NCBI GenBank assembly: GCA_017743275.1
Contig: JAGHZG010000098.1
Span: forward strand, 1-6,357
Source of the DNA: Chloroflexota bacterium
Lineage (GTDB): Bacteria > Chloroflexota > Anaerolineae > B4-G1 > DUEL01
Reading direction: 5' to 3'
Length of the DNA: 6,357 nucleotides
Made by a program: the position numbers and the translations under genes. The notes beneath the pieces were generated by a model. It was given only the letters and a program-made list of their open reading frames with translations. It did not search any database and had not been told where the DNA came from. Of this stretch, positions 1 through 4,715 are shown piece by piece; the stretch's first letter is position 1, and each line of letters begins with the position of its first letter.

Positions 1-84
1 TACTCCCTACTCCGTACTTCCTACTCCCTACTCCGTACTTCCTACTCCCTACTCCATACTCCCTACTCCGTACTCCCTACTCCG
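1..84. repeat. Heptamer tandem array, 12 x TACTCCN
   Basis: Twelve consecutive 7-base units run without interruption from the left edge: nine of the form TACTCCC or TACTCCG, one TACTCCA and two TACTTCC. A larger period is visible, since the order CCC-CCG-TCC recurs at 1-21 and 22-42. The array probably continues to the left of the window. Read on the minus strand the unit is GGAGTAN, mostly GGAGTAG. Because 7 is not a multiple of 3, any minus-strand reading frame entering a run of GGAGTAG units meets TAG within about 21 nt. The gatC stop codon (77-79) lies inside the array. There are no unique spacers, so it is not a CRISPR. Its role is unknown. Confidence 0.95.
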
Positions 85-370
85 TCTCCCAAATCGCCGG
101 TACCTTGAAACAGTTCTCCTCCGCGTCGGGGGCGTTGGCCAGGATGTCTTCCCGGGGGGCCGGGGGGCGGGGCTCGTCGGGCCGCATCACGTTGCGCAGA
201 GGCAGAACCGTCGCGGTGGGCGGGATGGCCTCGGTGTCCAGTTCCTGCAGGCGCGCGGCGTATTCCAGGACCGCCGAGAGTTGCTGGCGGAAGCGCTCTT
301 TCTCCTCTTCGGTCAGGGCCAGCCGGGCCAGGTCGGCGATATGCTCCACTTCCTCCCGGGTCAGGACCAT
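77..370 (-). CDS. gatC: Asp-tRNA(Asn)/Glu-tRNA(Gln) amidotransferase subunit C
   Basis: GatC is the small, roughly 95-100 residue subunit of the cytosolic GatCAB amidotransferase, which converts misacylated Glu-tRNA(Gln) or Asp-tRNA(Asn) to the amide form. It belts GatA and GatB together and has no active site. This 97-residue protein has full family length. It shows the typical N-terminal helix (LTREEVEHIADLARLALTEE), the region around LQELDTEAIPPTATVLPLRN, the RPDEPRP segment, and the C-terminal AEENCFKVP motif. The start is fixed by a near-perfect Shine-Dalgarno sequence, AAGGAGGTG at 383-375, 6 nt (counted from AGGAGG) before ATG. The last codons and TAG stop run into the heptamer array, giving an ETE tail after the conserved FKVPAI. 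A promoter lies at 494-521, and the palindromic element at 389-476 sits in the leader. gatA and gatB are not visible; they could lie left of the window. Confidence 0.95.
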   Translation of the reverse strand: MVLTREEVEHIADLARLALTEEEKERFRQQLSAVLEYAARLQELDTEAIPPTATVLPLRNVMRPDEPRPPAPREDILANAPDAEENCFKVPAIWETE

Positions 371-388
371 GGTTCACCTCCTTATGGG

Positions 389-476
389 GTAACTGTTCAG
401 CCTCACCCCTCCCCCAGCGGCTTCGCCGCTGCCGCCACAGGCGGCGGGGGTGGGGTGAGGAAGTCTGAATAGTTAC
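389..476. repeat. Palindromic MITE-like element, copy 1 (complete)
   Basis: An 88-base element bounded by imperfect terminal inverted repeats: the left end reads GTAACTGTTCAG and the right end, read in reverse complement, GTAACTATTCAG. Inside these, CCTCACCCC (401-409) faces GGGGTGAGG (452-460), and the centre carries GCGGCTTCGCCGC and CCGCCACAGGCGG hairpins, so a single strand would fold into one long branched stem. A second copy lies at 1697-1776 and matches exactly over 388-429. It has no coding capacity for a transposase. It lies between the predicted gatC promoter and the gatC ribosome binding site, so it would be transcribed as part of the gatC leader. It may be a mobile miniature element or a REP-like repeat; which one is not decided by the sequence. 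Confidence 0.85.
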
Positions 477-493
477 TTCGTGGGTTATCCATA

Positions 494-521
494 ATTATAA
501 CACGCCTGGGTATAGGGGCAA
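494..521 (-). promoter_or_regulatory. Predicted sigma70-type promoter for gatC
   Basis: On the minus strand, a TTGCCC box (521-516; four of six bases match TTGACA) is followed after 16 nt by a perfect TATAAT box (499-494). Transcription would begin near 487, giving a leader of about 115 nt to the gatC ATG that contains the palindromic element at 389-476. The region is clearly more AT-rich than its surroundings. It lies immediately after a terminator-like structure for the upstream glycosyltransferase gene, which supports gatC being a separate transcription unit. Confidence 0.6.
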
Positions 522-530
522 TGCGGGGCC

Positions 531-585
531 TATAAAGAAGCGGGGGGCATCGGCCTCCAGCCTTTGCCCCTAAACCCTCCGCTTC
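531..585 (-). terminator. Probable terminator after the glycosyltransferase gene
   Basis: Starting 8 nt beyond the glycosyltransferase stop codon, the minus strand reads GAAGCGG (585-579) and later CCGCTTC (543-537), a perfect 7-bp outer stem. Inside it GGGGCA (570-565) pairs with TGCCCC (549-544), which stacks directly on the outer helix on one side and leaves an 8-nt bulge on the other. The 3' side is followed by TTTATA. The stems are GC-rich but the T tract is short, so this is a moderate intrinsic-terminator prediction. Its position between the end of one gene and the promoter of the next fits. Confidence 0.45.
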
Positions 586-593
586 ATCGTTCA

Positions 594-1682
594 CTACAAG
601 GACCGGTATACCTCCACCGTCTGGGCGGCGACGTGGGCCTGGGTGAAGTGGGTCAGGACCCGCTCCCGGCCCCGGCGGGCCAGTTCCGCCCGCAGCGATG
701 CGTCGGCGCGGAGGCGCTCCAGGCACTCCCGCAGGGCCTCCACGTCCCCTTCCGGAAAAATCAGCCCCGCGTCGCCGATCACGTGGGGGATTTCCCCACA
801 GGTGGAGCCGACCACGGACACCCCGCAGGCCATGGCCTCCACCAGTACTCGGCCGAATTGTTCTATCCAGTTCGGTCGGGAACGGGACGGGAGGACCAGG
901 ACGTCCAGACGGTGGTAGAATTCCGGCATGCGGGGGGACGGCAGGGTCCCCAGAAAGGCCACCCGTCCGGAGAGCGCTGGCGCGGCGGCTTTTTTTTCCA
1001 GGACGGGGCGCATGGGGCCGCTACCCAGAATCTCCACCCGCACCCCTGGCATCCCCGCGATGGCGTACAGCAGGAGGTCCACCCCTTTCTCCTCCACCAG
1101 TCGCCCGGCAAAGCCCACGGTGAAGGGCCGGTCGGCCTCCCGGTGGGGTGGGGGGGCGAAGTGGTCCGGGTCCACCCCGAACTGGGGAATGACCGCCAGC
1201 GGGCCGGTGTATCCTTTGGCCCGCCAGACCCACGCGGCGGTCTGGCTCCCCGCAATGGCCGCGTCCGCGTGGCGCAGGCAGTAGCGCTCAAAGAGGGAGA
1301 AGGGCGGAGGGTAGCGGCGCCGCAGGTTTTGCCAACTGAACCACAGGGTCCGACATCCGGCTCGCCGGGCCAGGGTCATCCCGTGGAAGGTTGCCAGGTT
1401 GTACGGCTCTTCGTCCAGGTGGACGATGTCGGGCCGAAAGGCGCGAATCTGGCGGGCCAGGCGCGGGTAGAAATGGAGATGGAAGTGGCCGTTGAGGGCC
1501 ATGCGTTCCACGACCAGTTCGTAGCCCTCCGTGTGGGCCCGTTCCAGGGGGAGGACGCCGCGCTCGTCCTTCCAGAACGGGGGGACCACGACGCGCAGGT
1601 CCACCCCCAGGCGGGCGATTTCCTCCAGTTTTCGCTGGTAGGTGCCGACGATGCACGCTTTGGAGACCAGGAGCACCCGCAT
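594..1682 (-). CDS. GT4-type (GT-B fold) glycosyltransferase
   Basis: The 362-residue protein has the two-domain layout of retaining GT-B glycosyltransferases of family GT4 ('group 1'), which move a sugar from a nucleotide-sugar donor to a lipid, polysaccharide or small-molecule acceptor at the cytoplasmic side. The N-terminal acceptor domain begins MRVLLVSKACIVGTYQRKLE. PDIVHLDEEP is near residues 84-93 and the linker NxD-like segment QFGVDPDHF near 167-175. The C-terminal donor domain shows GRLVEEKG (193-200; R194 and K199 are the expected phosphate-contact residues), an ILGSGP segment near 218-223, and the EX7E motif with E274 and E282 (EQFGRVLVEAMACG). No membrane helix or signal peptide is seen. 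The ATG is preceded by repeat sequence with no Shine-Dalgarno site, although the N-terminus looks complete. The donor and acceptor cannot be told from the sequence, and no sugar or lipid genes flank it. Confidence 0.88.
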   Translation of the reverse strand: MRVLLVSKACIVGTYQRKLEEIARLGVDLRVVVPPFWKDERGVLPLERAHTEGYELVVERMALNGHFHLHFYPRLARQIRAFRPDIVHLDEEPYNLATFHGMTLARRAGCRTLWFSWQNLRRRYPPPFSLFERYCLRHADAAIAGSQTAAWVWRAKGYTGPLAVIPQFGVDPDHFAPPPHREADRPFTVGFAGRLVEEKGVDLLLYAIAGMPGVRVEILGSGPMRPVLEKKAAAPALSGRVAFLGTLPSPRMPEFYHRLDVLVLPSRSRPNWIEQFGRVLVEAMACGVSVVGSTCGEIPHVIGDAGLIFPEGDVEALRECLERLRADASLRAELARRGRERVLTHFTQAHVAAQTVEVYRSL

Positions 1683-1684
1683 GG

Positions 1685-1822
1685 GATTGCAGATTGGTAA
1701 CTGTTCAGCCTCACCCCTCCCCCAGCGGCTTCGCCGCCCGCCACAGGCGGCGGGGGTGGGGTGAGGAAGCCTGATATTTCGCAGATTGCAGATTGCGGAT
1801 TGCGGATTGCAGATTGCAGATT
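1685..1822. repeat. Heptamer array of GCRGATT units, split by the palindromic element
   Basis: Six perfect-phase 7-base units (GCAGATT, GCAGATT, GCGGATT, GCGGATT, GCAGATT, GCAGATT) fill 1781-1822. One further unit plus a partial one (GATTGCAGATT, 1685-1695) lies on the other side of the palindromic element, so the element appears to sit inside the array. On the minus strand the unit reads AATCTGC or AATCCGC. The array fills the remainder of the 138-nt gap between the amidohydrolase and glycosyltransferase genes. The TAA stop of the former (1823-1821) overlaps the array by two bases, and the ATG of the latter is 2 nt from it. Confidence 0.9.
1697..1776. repeat. Palindromic MITE-like element, copy 2 (right end degraded)
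   Basis: Starts GTAACTGTTCAG and matches copy 1 exactly over its first 41 bases (42 counting the preceding G), then has a 2-base deletion at the second small hairpin (GCCGCCCGCC against GCCGCTGCCGCC). It resumes the shared GGCGGGGGTGGGGTGAGGAAG block. The right terminus, CTGATATTTC, no longer matches the AGTTAC end of copy 1, so the exact boundary is uncertain. It lies on the 5' side of the glycosyltransferase gene and would be transcribed into its leader if the gene is read through from the amidohydrolase gene. Confidence 0.82.
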
Positions 1823-3176
1823 ATTCTCCGCGCACCATCTGGCGAGCGATGCGGTTGTGCCGCTCCACAATGGGGCCCAGGTCCACCGTCAGCAAATGCC
1901 CTTCCTCCACCACGACGCGGCCGTGGATGACGGAGAGGTCCACCCGTTGGGGGGTGCAGAAGACCAGGGCGGCCACCGGGTCGTGGAGGGCGCCAGCGTA
2001 GTCCAGACGGTCCAGGCGGAATCCGATGAAGTCGGCGGCGAAGCCGGGGGCCAGTTGGCCGATGTCGTCCCGGCCCAGGACCGCCGCGCCGCCGCGCGTC
2101 GCCAGATAGAGGGCCTCCCGGGCCGTGAGGCCGCGCGGGTTGCCCGTGACCCGCTGCAGGAGCATCGCCATACGGGCCTCCGCCAGCAGGTGGGAGGAGT
2201 CGTTGCTGGCGGAGCCGTCCACGCCCAGTCCAACCTTGACGCCCGCGTCCAGGTACGCCCGGACCGGCGCGATGCCGGAGGCCAGCCGCATATTGGAACT
2301 GGGGCAATGGCAGACGCCGGTCCCGGTGTGGGCCAGCAGGCCGATTTCCTCGCCGTTCACGTGCACCCCGTGCGCGTACCAGACGTCGTCCCCCACCCAG
2401 CCCAGGTCTTCGGCGTACCCGACGGGCCGGCGGCCGAACCGTTCCAAGCAGAACTGCTCCTCGTCCAGGGTCTCCGCCAGATGGGTGTGGAGGTGGACGC
2501 CGCAGGCGCGGGCCATTGCGGCCGCCTCCCGCATCAGGTCGGGGGTGACGGAGAAGGGGGAGCAAGGGGCCAGGACGATGCGGAGCATGGCGTACCGGTT
2601 GGGGTCGTGGTACGTCTCCACCGCCCGTTGCATGTCCTTCAGGATGAAGTCCTCGTCCTCCACGACCCGGTCGGGTGGGAGGCCGCCCTTGCTCTCGCCC
2701 AGACTCATCGCGCCCCGACTGGCGTGGAAGCGGATGCCGATCTCCTGCGCAGCCCGGATTTCGTCGTCAATTCGGCAGCCGTTGGGGTAGATGTAGAGAT
2801 GGTCGGAGGCGGTGGTACAGCCGGAGAGCATCAGTTCCGCCAGCCCGACCAGCGCGCTCACGTAGACCGCCTCCGGGGTCAGCCGGGCCCAGATGGGGTA
2901 GAGGGTCTTCAGCCACTCAAAGAGGGTCGCGTCCTGCGCGGTCGGAACGGCGCGGGTGAGGGTCTGGTAGAGGTGATGGTGGGTGTTGACCAGGCCGGGC
3001 AGGACGACCATGCCCTGGGCGTTGATGACCTGGTCGGCGGTGGCGGGGAGTTCCGCCGTCGGCCCGACCTGCTGGATGACCCCATCGCGGGCAAAGAGTC
3101 CCCCGTCGGGAATCTCCCGCCCGGCATCGTCCATCGTGACCAATAGGGTGGCGTTTCGGAGAAGAAGGGTTGGCAT
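1821..3176 (-). CDS. 8-oxoguanine deaminase-like amidohydrolase
   Basis: A 451-residue member of the metal-dependent amidohydrolase superfamily (cytosine deaminase/TrzN/AtzB branch). It is closest, as I recall the sequences, to 8-oxoguanine deaminase such as Pseudomonas PA0142, which hydrolyses 8-oxoguanine to urate and ammonia in the cytoplasm. The N-terminal beta-sandwich ends in VVLPGLVNTHHHLYQTLTRA, giving the HxH metal pair H66/H68. LSGCTTASDH (118-126) and RGAMSLGESKGGLPPD (154-169) are typical of this subgroup. HTHLAET supplies H232 and catalytic E235 (HxxE), AHG supplies H269, and GLGVDGSASND supplies D320, so the mononuclear zinc site looks complete. CHCPSSNMRLASG (289-301) is also characteristic. 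Length is normal. AAAGGAA (3192-3186) lies 9 nt before ATG. Related substrates (guanine, s-triazines such as hydroxyatrazine) cannot be excluded. Confidence 0.88.
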   Translation of the reverse strand: MPTLLLRNATLLVTMDDAGREIPDGGLFARDGVIQQVGPTAELPATADQVINAQGMVVLPGLVNTHHHLYQTLTRAVPTAQDATLFEWLKTLYPIWARLTPEAVYVSALVGLAELMLSGCTTASDHLYIYPNGCRIDDEIRAAQEIGIRFHASRGAMSLGESKGGLPPDRVVEDEDFILKDMQRAVETYHDPNRYAMLRIVLAPCSPFSVTPDLMREAAAMARACGVHLHTHLAETLDEEQFCLERFGRRPVGYAEDLGWVGDDVWYAHGVHVNGEEIGLLAHTGTGVCHCPSSNMRLASGIAPVRAYLDAGVKVGLGVDGSASNDSSHLLAEARMAMLLQRVTGNPRGLTAREALYLATRGGAAVLGRDDIGQLAPGFAADFIGFRLDRLDYAGALHDPVAALVFCTPQRVDLSVIHGRVVVEEGHLLTVDLGPIVERHNRIARQMVRGE

Positions 3177-3205
3177 TGGGCTTTGTTCCTTTCGCGTAAT
3201 GATCT

Positions 3206-3269
3206 ACCACAAGGCACGAAGGGCTCACAAAGGACACATTTGGAGCCTTTGTGTCCTTCGTGGTTTTTT
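3206..3269. repeat. Inverted repeat, CACGAAGG-type
   Basis: The left arm GCACGAAGGGCTCACAAAGG (3214-3233) faces CCTTTGTGTCCTTCGTGG (3246-3263) across a 12-base loop, with a few mismatches and a small bulge. The left part also repeats a CCACAAGG start. Similar CCTTTGTGTCCTTCGTGG palindromes are, from general knowledge, scattered through many bacterial genomes. A run of six T follows on the plus strand (3264-3269), but no plus-strand gene ends here. The element fills about half of the 131-nt gap between the carbonic anhydrase and amidohydrolase genes; nothing else is clear in that gap except the ribosome binding site at 3192-3186. Confidence 0.8.
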
Positions 3270-3307
3270 ACAGAAAGGCTCTCTGGCAGGCGGTTACCCT
3301 TTCGTGC

Positions 3308-3895
3308 CTACATCCACTCCACTTCCCCGTTCTCCAGGTTGTACCGGGCACCGACGATGCGCAGGGTGCCGGTGTGTTCCCGTTCCGCCAGGATGGGGGA
3401 TGTGGCCCGGAGGTAGGCGACGACGTGTCGGATATGGGCGTCTATTGCGTTGGAGAGGGGGTCGCCGGGGAGCCGCCGGGCCTCCTGGACGGCCGGGAGG
3501 ATGGCCTGGACGATGGCGGCGATGTGGCCGGAGACCTCGTCGCCGTGGAGTGTAGCGGTCACGGCGCCGCAGCGGGTATGACCCAGGACGACCACCAGGG
3601 GCACTCCCAGATGCTCCACGGCGTACTCTATGCTCCCCAGCGCGACGTCGTCCACCACATGGCCGGCCGTGCGGACGACGAAGAGGTCCCCCAGCCCCTG
3701 GTCAAAGATGATCTCCGGGGGAACGCGCGAGTCGGAGCAGGCCAGGATAACGGCGAAGGGGCGCTGGCCGGGGAGAATCTCCTCCCGGCGCGCAGCGTCC
3801 TGGTGGGGGTGGACGGCCCGACCAGCGGCGAAGCGCCGGTTCCCCTCCCGCAGGGCCCGAAGGGCCTCCTCGGTATGGCAGGTGGGCAGTTCCAT
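3308..3895 (-). CDS. Beta-class carbonic anhydrase
   Basis: A cytoplasmic zinc enzyme that interconverts CO2 and bicarbonate. The 195-residue protein has the compact prokaryotic beta-CA layout. A helical N-terminus (EEALRALREGNRRFAAGRAV) wraps a partner subunit. ACSDSRVPPE provides zinc ligand C53 and the D55/R57 catalytic dyad, VVRTAGHVV is at about 73-81, and ALGSIEYAVEHLG at 85-97. VLGHTRCGAV provides zinc ligands H106 and C109. All expected active-site residues are present. The C-terminus, TLRIVGARYNLENGEVEWM, is the usual closing strand. The start is supported by AGGAGG at 3910-3905, 9 nt before ATG. No signal peptide is seen, so a periplasmic role is unlikely. The gene follows the helix-hairpin-helix gene by 49 nt, most of it a hairpin; a functional link between them is not evident. 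Confidence 0.94.
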   Translation of the reverse strand: MELPTCHTEEALRALREGNRRFAAGRAVHPHQDAARREEILPGQRPFAVILACSDSRVPPEIIFDQGLGDLFVVRTAGHVVDDVALGSIEYAVEHLGVPLVVVLGHTRCGAVTATLHGDEVSGHIAAIVQAILPAVQEARRLPGDPLSNAIDAHIRHVVAYLRATSPILAEREHTGTLRIVGARYNLENGEVEWM

Positions 3896-3920
3896 TGGTG
3901 CAAGCCTCCTGATGGCGGTG

Positions 3921-3948
3921 GTAGGACAACTGCTTGCAGTTGTCCTAC
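3921..3948. repeat. Perfect intercistronic hairpin
   Basis: GTAGGACAACTGC (3921-3933) is followed by TT and then its exact reverse complement (3936-3948), a 13-bp perfect palindrome that would fold with a 4-nt loop. It contains the TAG stop of the helix-hairpin-helix gene (3947-3945) within the stem and ends 10 nt before the carbonic anhydrase Shine-Dalgarno site. No T tract follows it on either strand, so it is a poor intrinsic terminator. It is more likely a repeat element or an mRNA-stabilising or partially attenuating hairpin between two co-transcribed genes. Confidence 0.85.
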
Positions 3949-4487
3949 TGTCGGCGACCGCCCTTCAGTCTCTCTTGGAGAAGGGCCAGTTCCTCCCAAC
4001 GTCCTTCGGCGGCCAGTTTCGCCTGCTCCATCCAACTGGCCGGGTCCATATACGGCCAGCCGGCATCCACCAGCGCCTGCTTGACCCGGCTGTAGTCGGC
4101 GGTTGCCAGGGCCTGGAAGGTGGTGATGCCGACGGAGGCCAGGACTTTGGCCACTTTGGGGCCGATGCCCTCTATGCGGGTCAGGTCGTCGGGGGGGGCT
4201 TCGGCGGGCGCCGCGACGGCCTCGGTGGGTACTGCGACAGCCTCAGCGGGAGCGATGGCCTCGGCGGGTGCCGCGACGGCCTCAGCGGGAGCGGCGGCGG
4301 GCCGGATGGCCTCCGCTGGCGGAGCCGGAGCGGGCGTGGGCGCCGCTTCGGCGCGGCCGACCTCCTCTTTCCGCCGCTTGCGGGTGAACAGCCAGACCAG
4401 GTAGAGGACGAGCAGGATGAGCAGGATGATAATGACCAGCCAGAGGACCGTCGTCCAGAAATTGCTGGCGAGGACCGGTGCTTTCAT
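3945..4487 (-). CDS. Membrane-anchored helix-hairpin-helix domain protein
   Basis: A 180-residue protein in three parts. Residues about 11-34 form one strongly hydrophobic helix (WTTVLWLVIIILLILLVLYL), followed by RKRRK, so by the positive-inside rule the rest is cytoplasmic. Residues about 47-98 are an Ala/Pro/Glu-rich linker with repeated PAEAVAA units. Residues about 100-180 are a helix-hairpin-helix domain with the hairpin IEGIGPK (105-111) and the family's usual tail (WMEQAKLAAEGRWEELALLQERL). Such domains are annotated as FEN1-like or COG3743 and usually bind DNA or act in protein contacts; no nuclease residues are evident, so I would not call it a nuclease. The start at 4487 is chosen because AAGGAGG (4500-4494) lies 6 nt upstream. 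A longer frame to 4655 reads through an intergenic repeat and is rejected. The function is unknown. Confidence 0.85.
   Translation of the reverse strand: MKAPVLASNFWTTVLWLVIIILLILLVLYLVWLFTRKRRKEEVGRAEAAPTPAPAPPAEAIRPAAAPAEAVAAPAEAIAPAEAVAVPTEAVAAPAEAPPDDLTRIEGIGPKVAKVLASVGITTFQALATADYSRVKQALVDAGWPYMDPASWMEQAKLAAEGRWEELALLQERLKGGRRQ
4194..4349 (-). repeat. Coding Ala/Pro/Glu repeat (PAEAVAA units)
   Basis: This stretch encodes the linker of the helix-hairpin-helix protein. PAEA or PTEA begins at residues 67, 74, 80, 87 and 94, that is four spacings of 7, 6, 7 and 7 residues, preceded by a looser APTPAPAPPAEA segment. At DNA level, blocks such as GCCGCGACGGCCTC recur with few changes, which makes the region prone to length variation by slippage. 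The product is expected to be an extended or weakly helical spacer between membrane and domain. Confidence 0.8.
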
Positions 4488-4493
4488 AGCGCG

Positions 4494-4500
4494 CCTCCTT
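4494..4500 (-). promoter_or_regulatory. Shine-Dalgarno site that fixes the helix-hairpin-helix gene start
   Basis: AAGGAGG on the minus strand, 6 nt before the ATG at 4487-4485. It decides between this start and an upstream in-frame Met at 4655, which would add 56 residues translated from an inverted repeat and place a charged segment before the membrane helix. Confidence 0.85.
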
Positions 4501-4510
4501 TTAAGGAATG

Positions 4511-4618
4511 AGTCCACTGTAAACGAGTCGCAGAGAACGCGGAGAGCAGAGGTTTTCATTAAAATTGCTCTGCGTACTCTGCGGTCTCTGCGGTAAAGAG
4601 ACCTTTTTGCAGTGGAGT
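4511..4618. repeat. Nested inverted repeat, CTCTGCGG-type
   Basis: The outer arms AGTCCACTG (4511-4519) and CAGTGGAGT (4610-4618) pair with one mismatch. Inside them CGCAGAGAACGCGGAGAGCAGAG (4530-4551) faces the CTCTGCGTACTCTGCGGTCTCTGCG block (4568-4592) with a few mismatches around an AT-rich loop (GTTTTCATTAAAATTG). The whole is about 108 bases and would form one long stem. It occupies most of the 228-nt gap between the first-listed DUF35 gene (4716-5192) and the helix-hairpin-helix gene. The rest of that gap (4619-4663) is AT-rich with no gene, and a terminator follows at 4655-4697. Similar CTCTGCGG palindromes are known as dispersed repeats in other bacteria. Confidence 0.8.
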
Positions 4619-4654
4619 CGCAGAATGGAATTCGTATAGTCGTTAATTGGCACA

Positions 4655-4697
4655 ATAAAACGGGGGGATTTTGCGGCGGACTCGCCGCAAAATCCCC
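4655..4697 (-). terminator. Probable terminator of the thiolase-DUF35 operon
   Basis: On the minus strand, 18 nt after the DUF35 stop codon, GGGGATTTTGCGGCG (4697-4683) is followed by a 4-nt loop and its exact complement (4678-4664). This 15-bp perfect stem is followed by CCGTTTTATTG. Strong stem plus T-rich tail fits an intrinsic terminator for the operon. The two C residues before the T tract and the interruption in the tract make it less than ideal. As perfect palindromes also occur as dispersed repeats in this window, a repeat that doubles as terminator is possible. Confidence 0.55.
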
Positions 4698-4715
4698 TCT
4701 CTGCAGCGCATAGAC

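Noticed and set aside
1..84. CRISPR array
   Set aside because: Units are 7 bases, contiguous and without unique spacers.
564..1700. Long plus-strand open frame of 378 codons
   Set aside because: It is antisense to the glycosyltransferase, which has full family motifs. Long shadow frames are expected at this GC content, and the translated shadow shows no recognisable family.
403..1870. Peptides containing FLTPPPPPVA in two minus-strand frames
   Set aside because: Both come from translation of the two copies of the palindromic repeat, not from a conserved small protein.
1761..3146. Plus-strand open frame of 461 codons
   Set aside because: Antisense to the amidohydrolase, whose zinc ligands are all present; the start lies in a repeat element.
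3214..3269. Intrinsic terminator on the plus strand (stem plus six T)
   Set aside because: No plus-strand gene ends here. On the minus strand, where the genes lie, no T tract follows the stem, so it is listed as a repeat.
3945..4487. Flap endonuclease activity for the helix-hairpin-helix protein
   Set aside because: Only the hairpin domain is present; the acidic metal-binding residues of FEN1 nucleases are not seen.
3251..4511. Overlapping plus-strand frames (3251-4084 and 3630-4511)
   Set aside because: They lie opposite carbonic anhydrase and the helix-hairpin-helix gene, both well supported, and have low-complexity Gly/Arg/Ser-rich translations.
4488..4655. N-terminal extension of the helix-hairpin-helix protein to a Met at 4655
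   Set aside because: It translates an intergenic inverted repeat, and a strong AAGGAGG site 6 nt before the internal ATG at 4487 supports the shorter protein.
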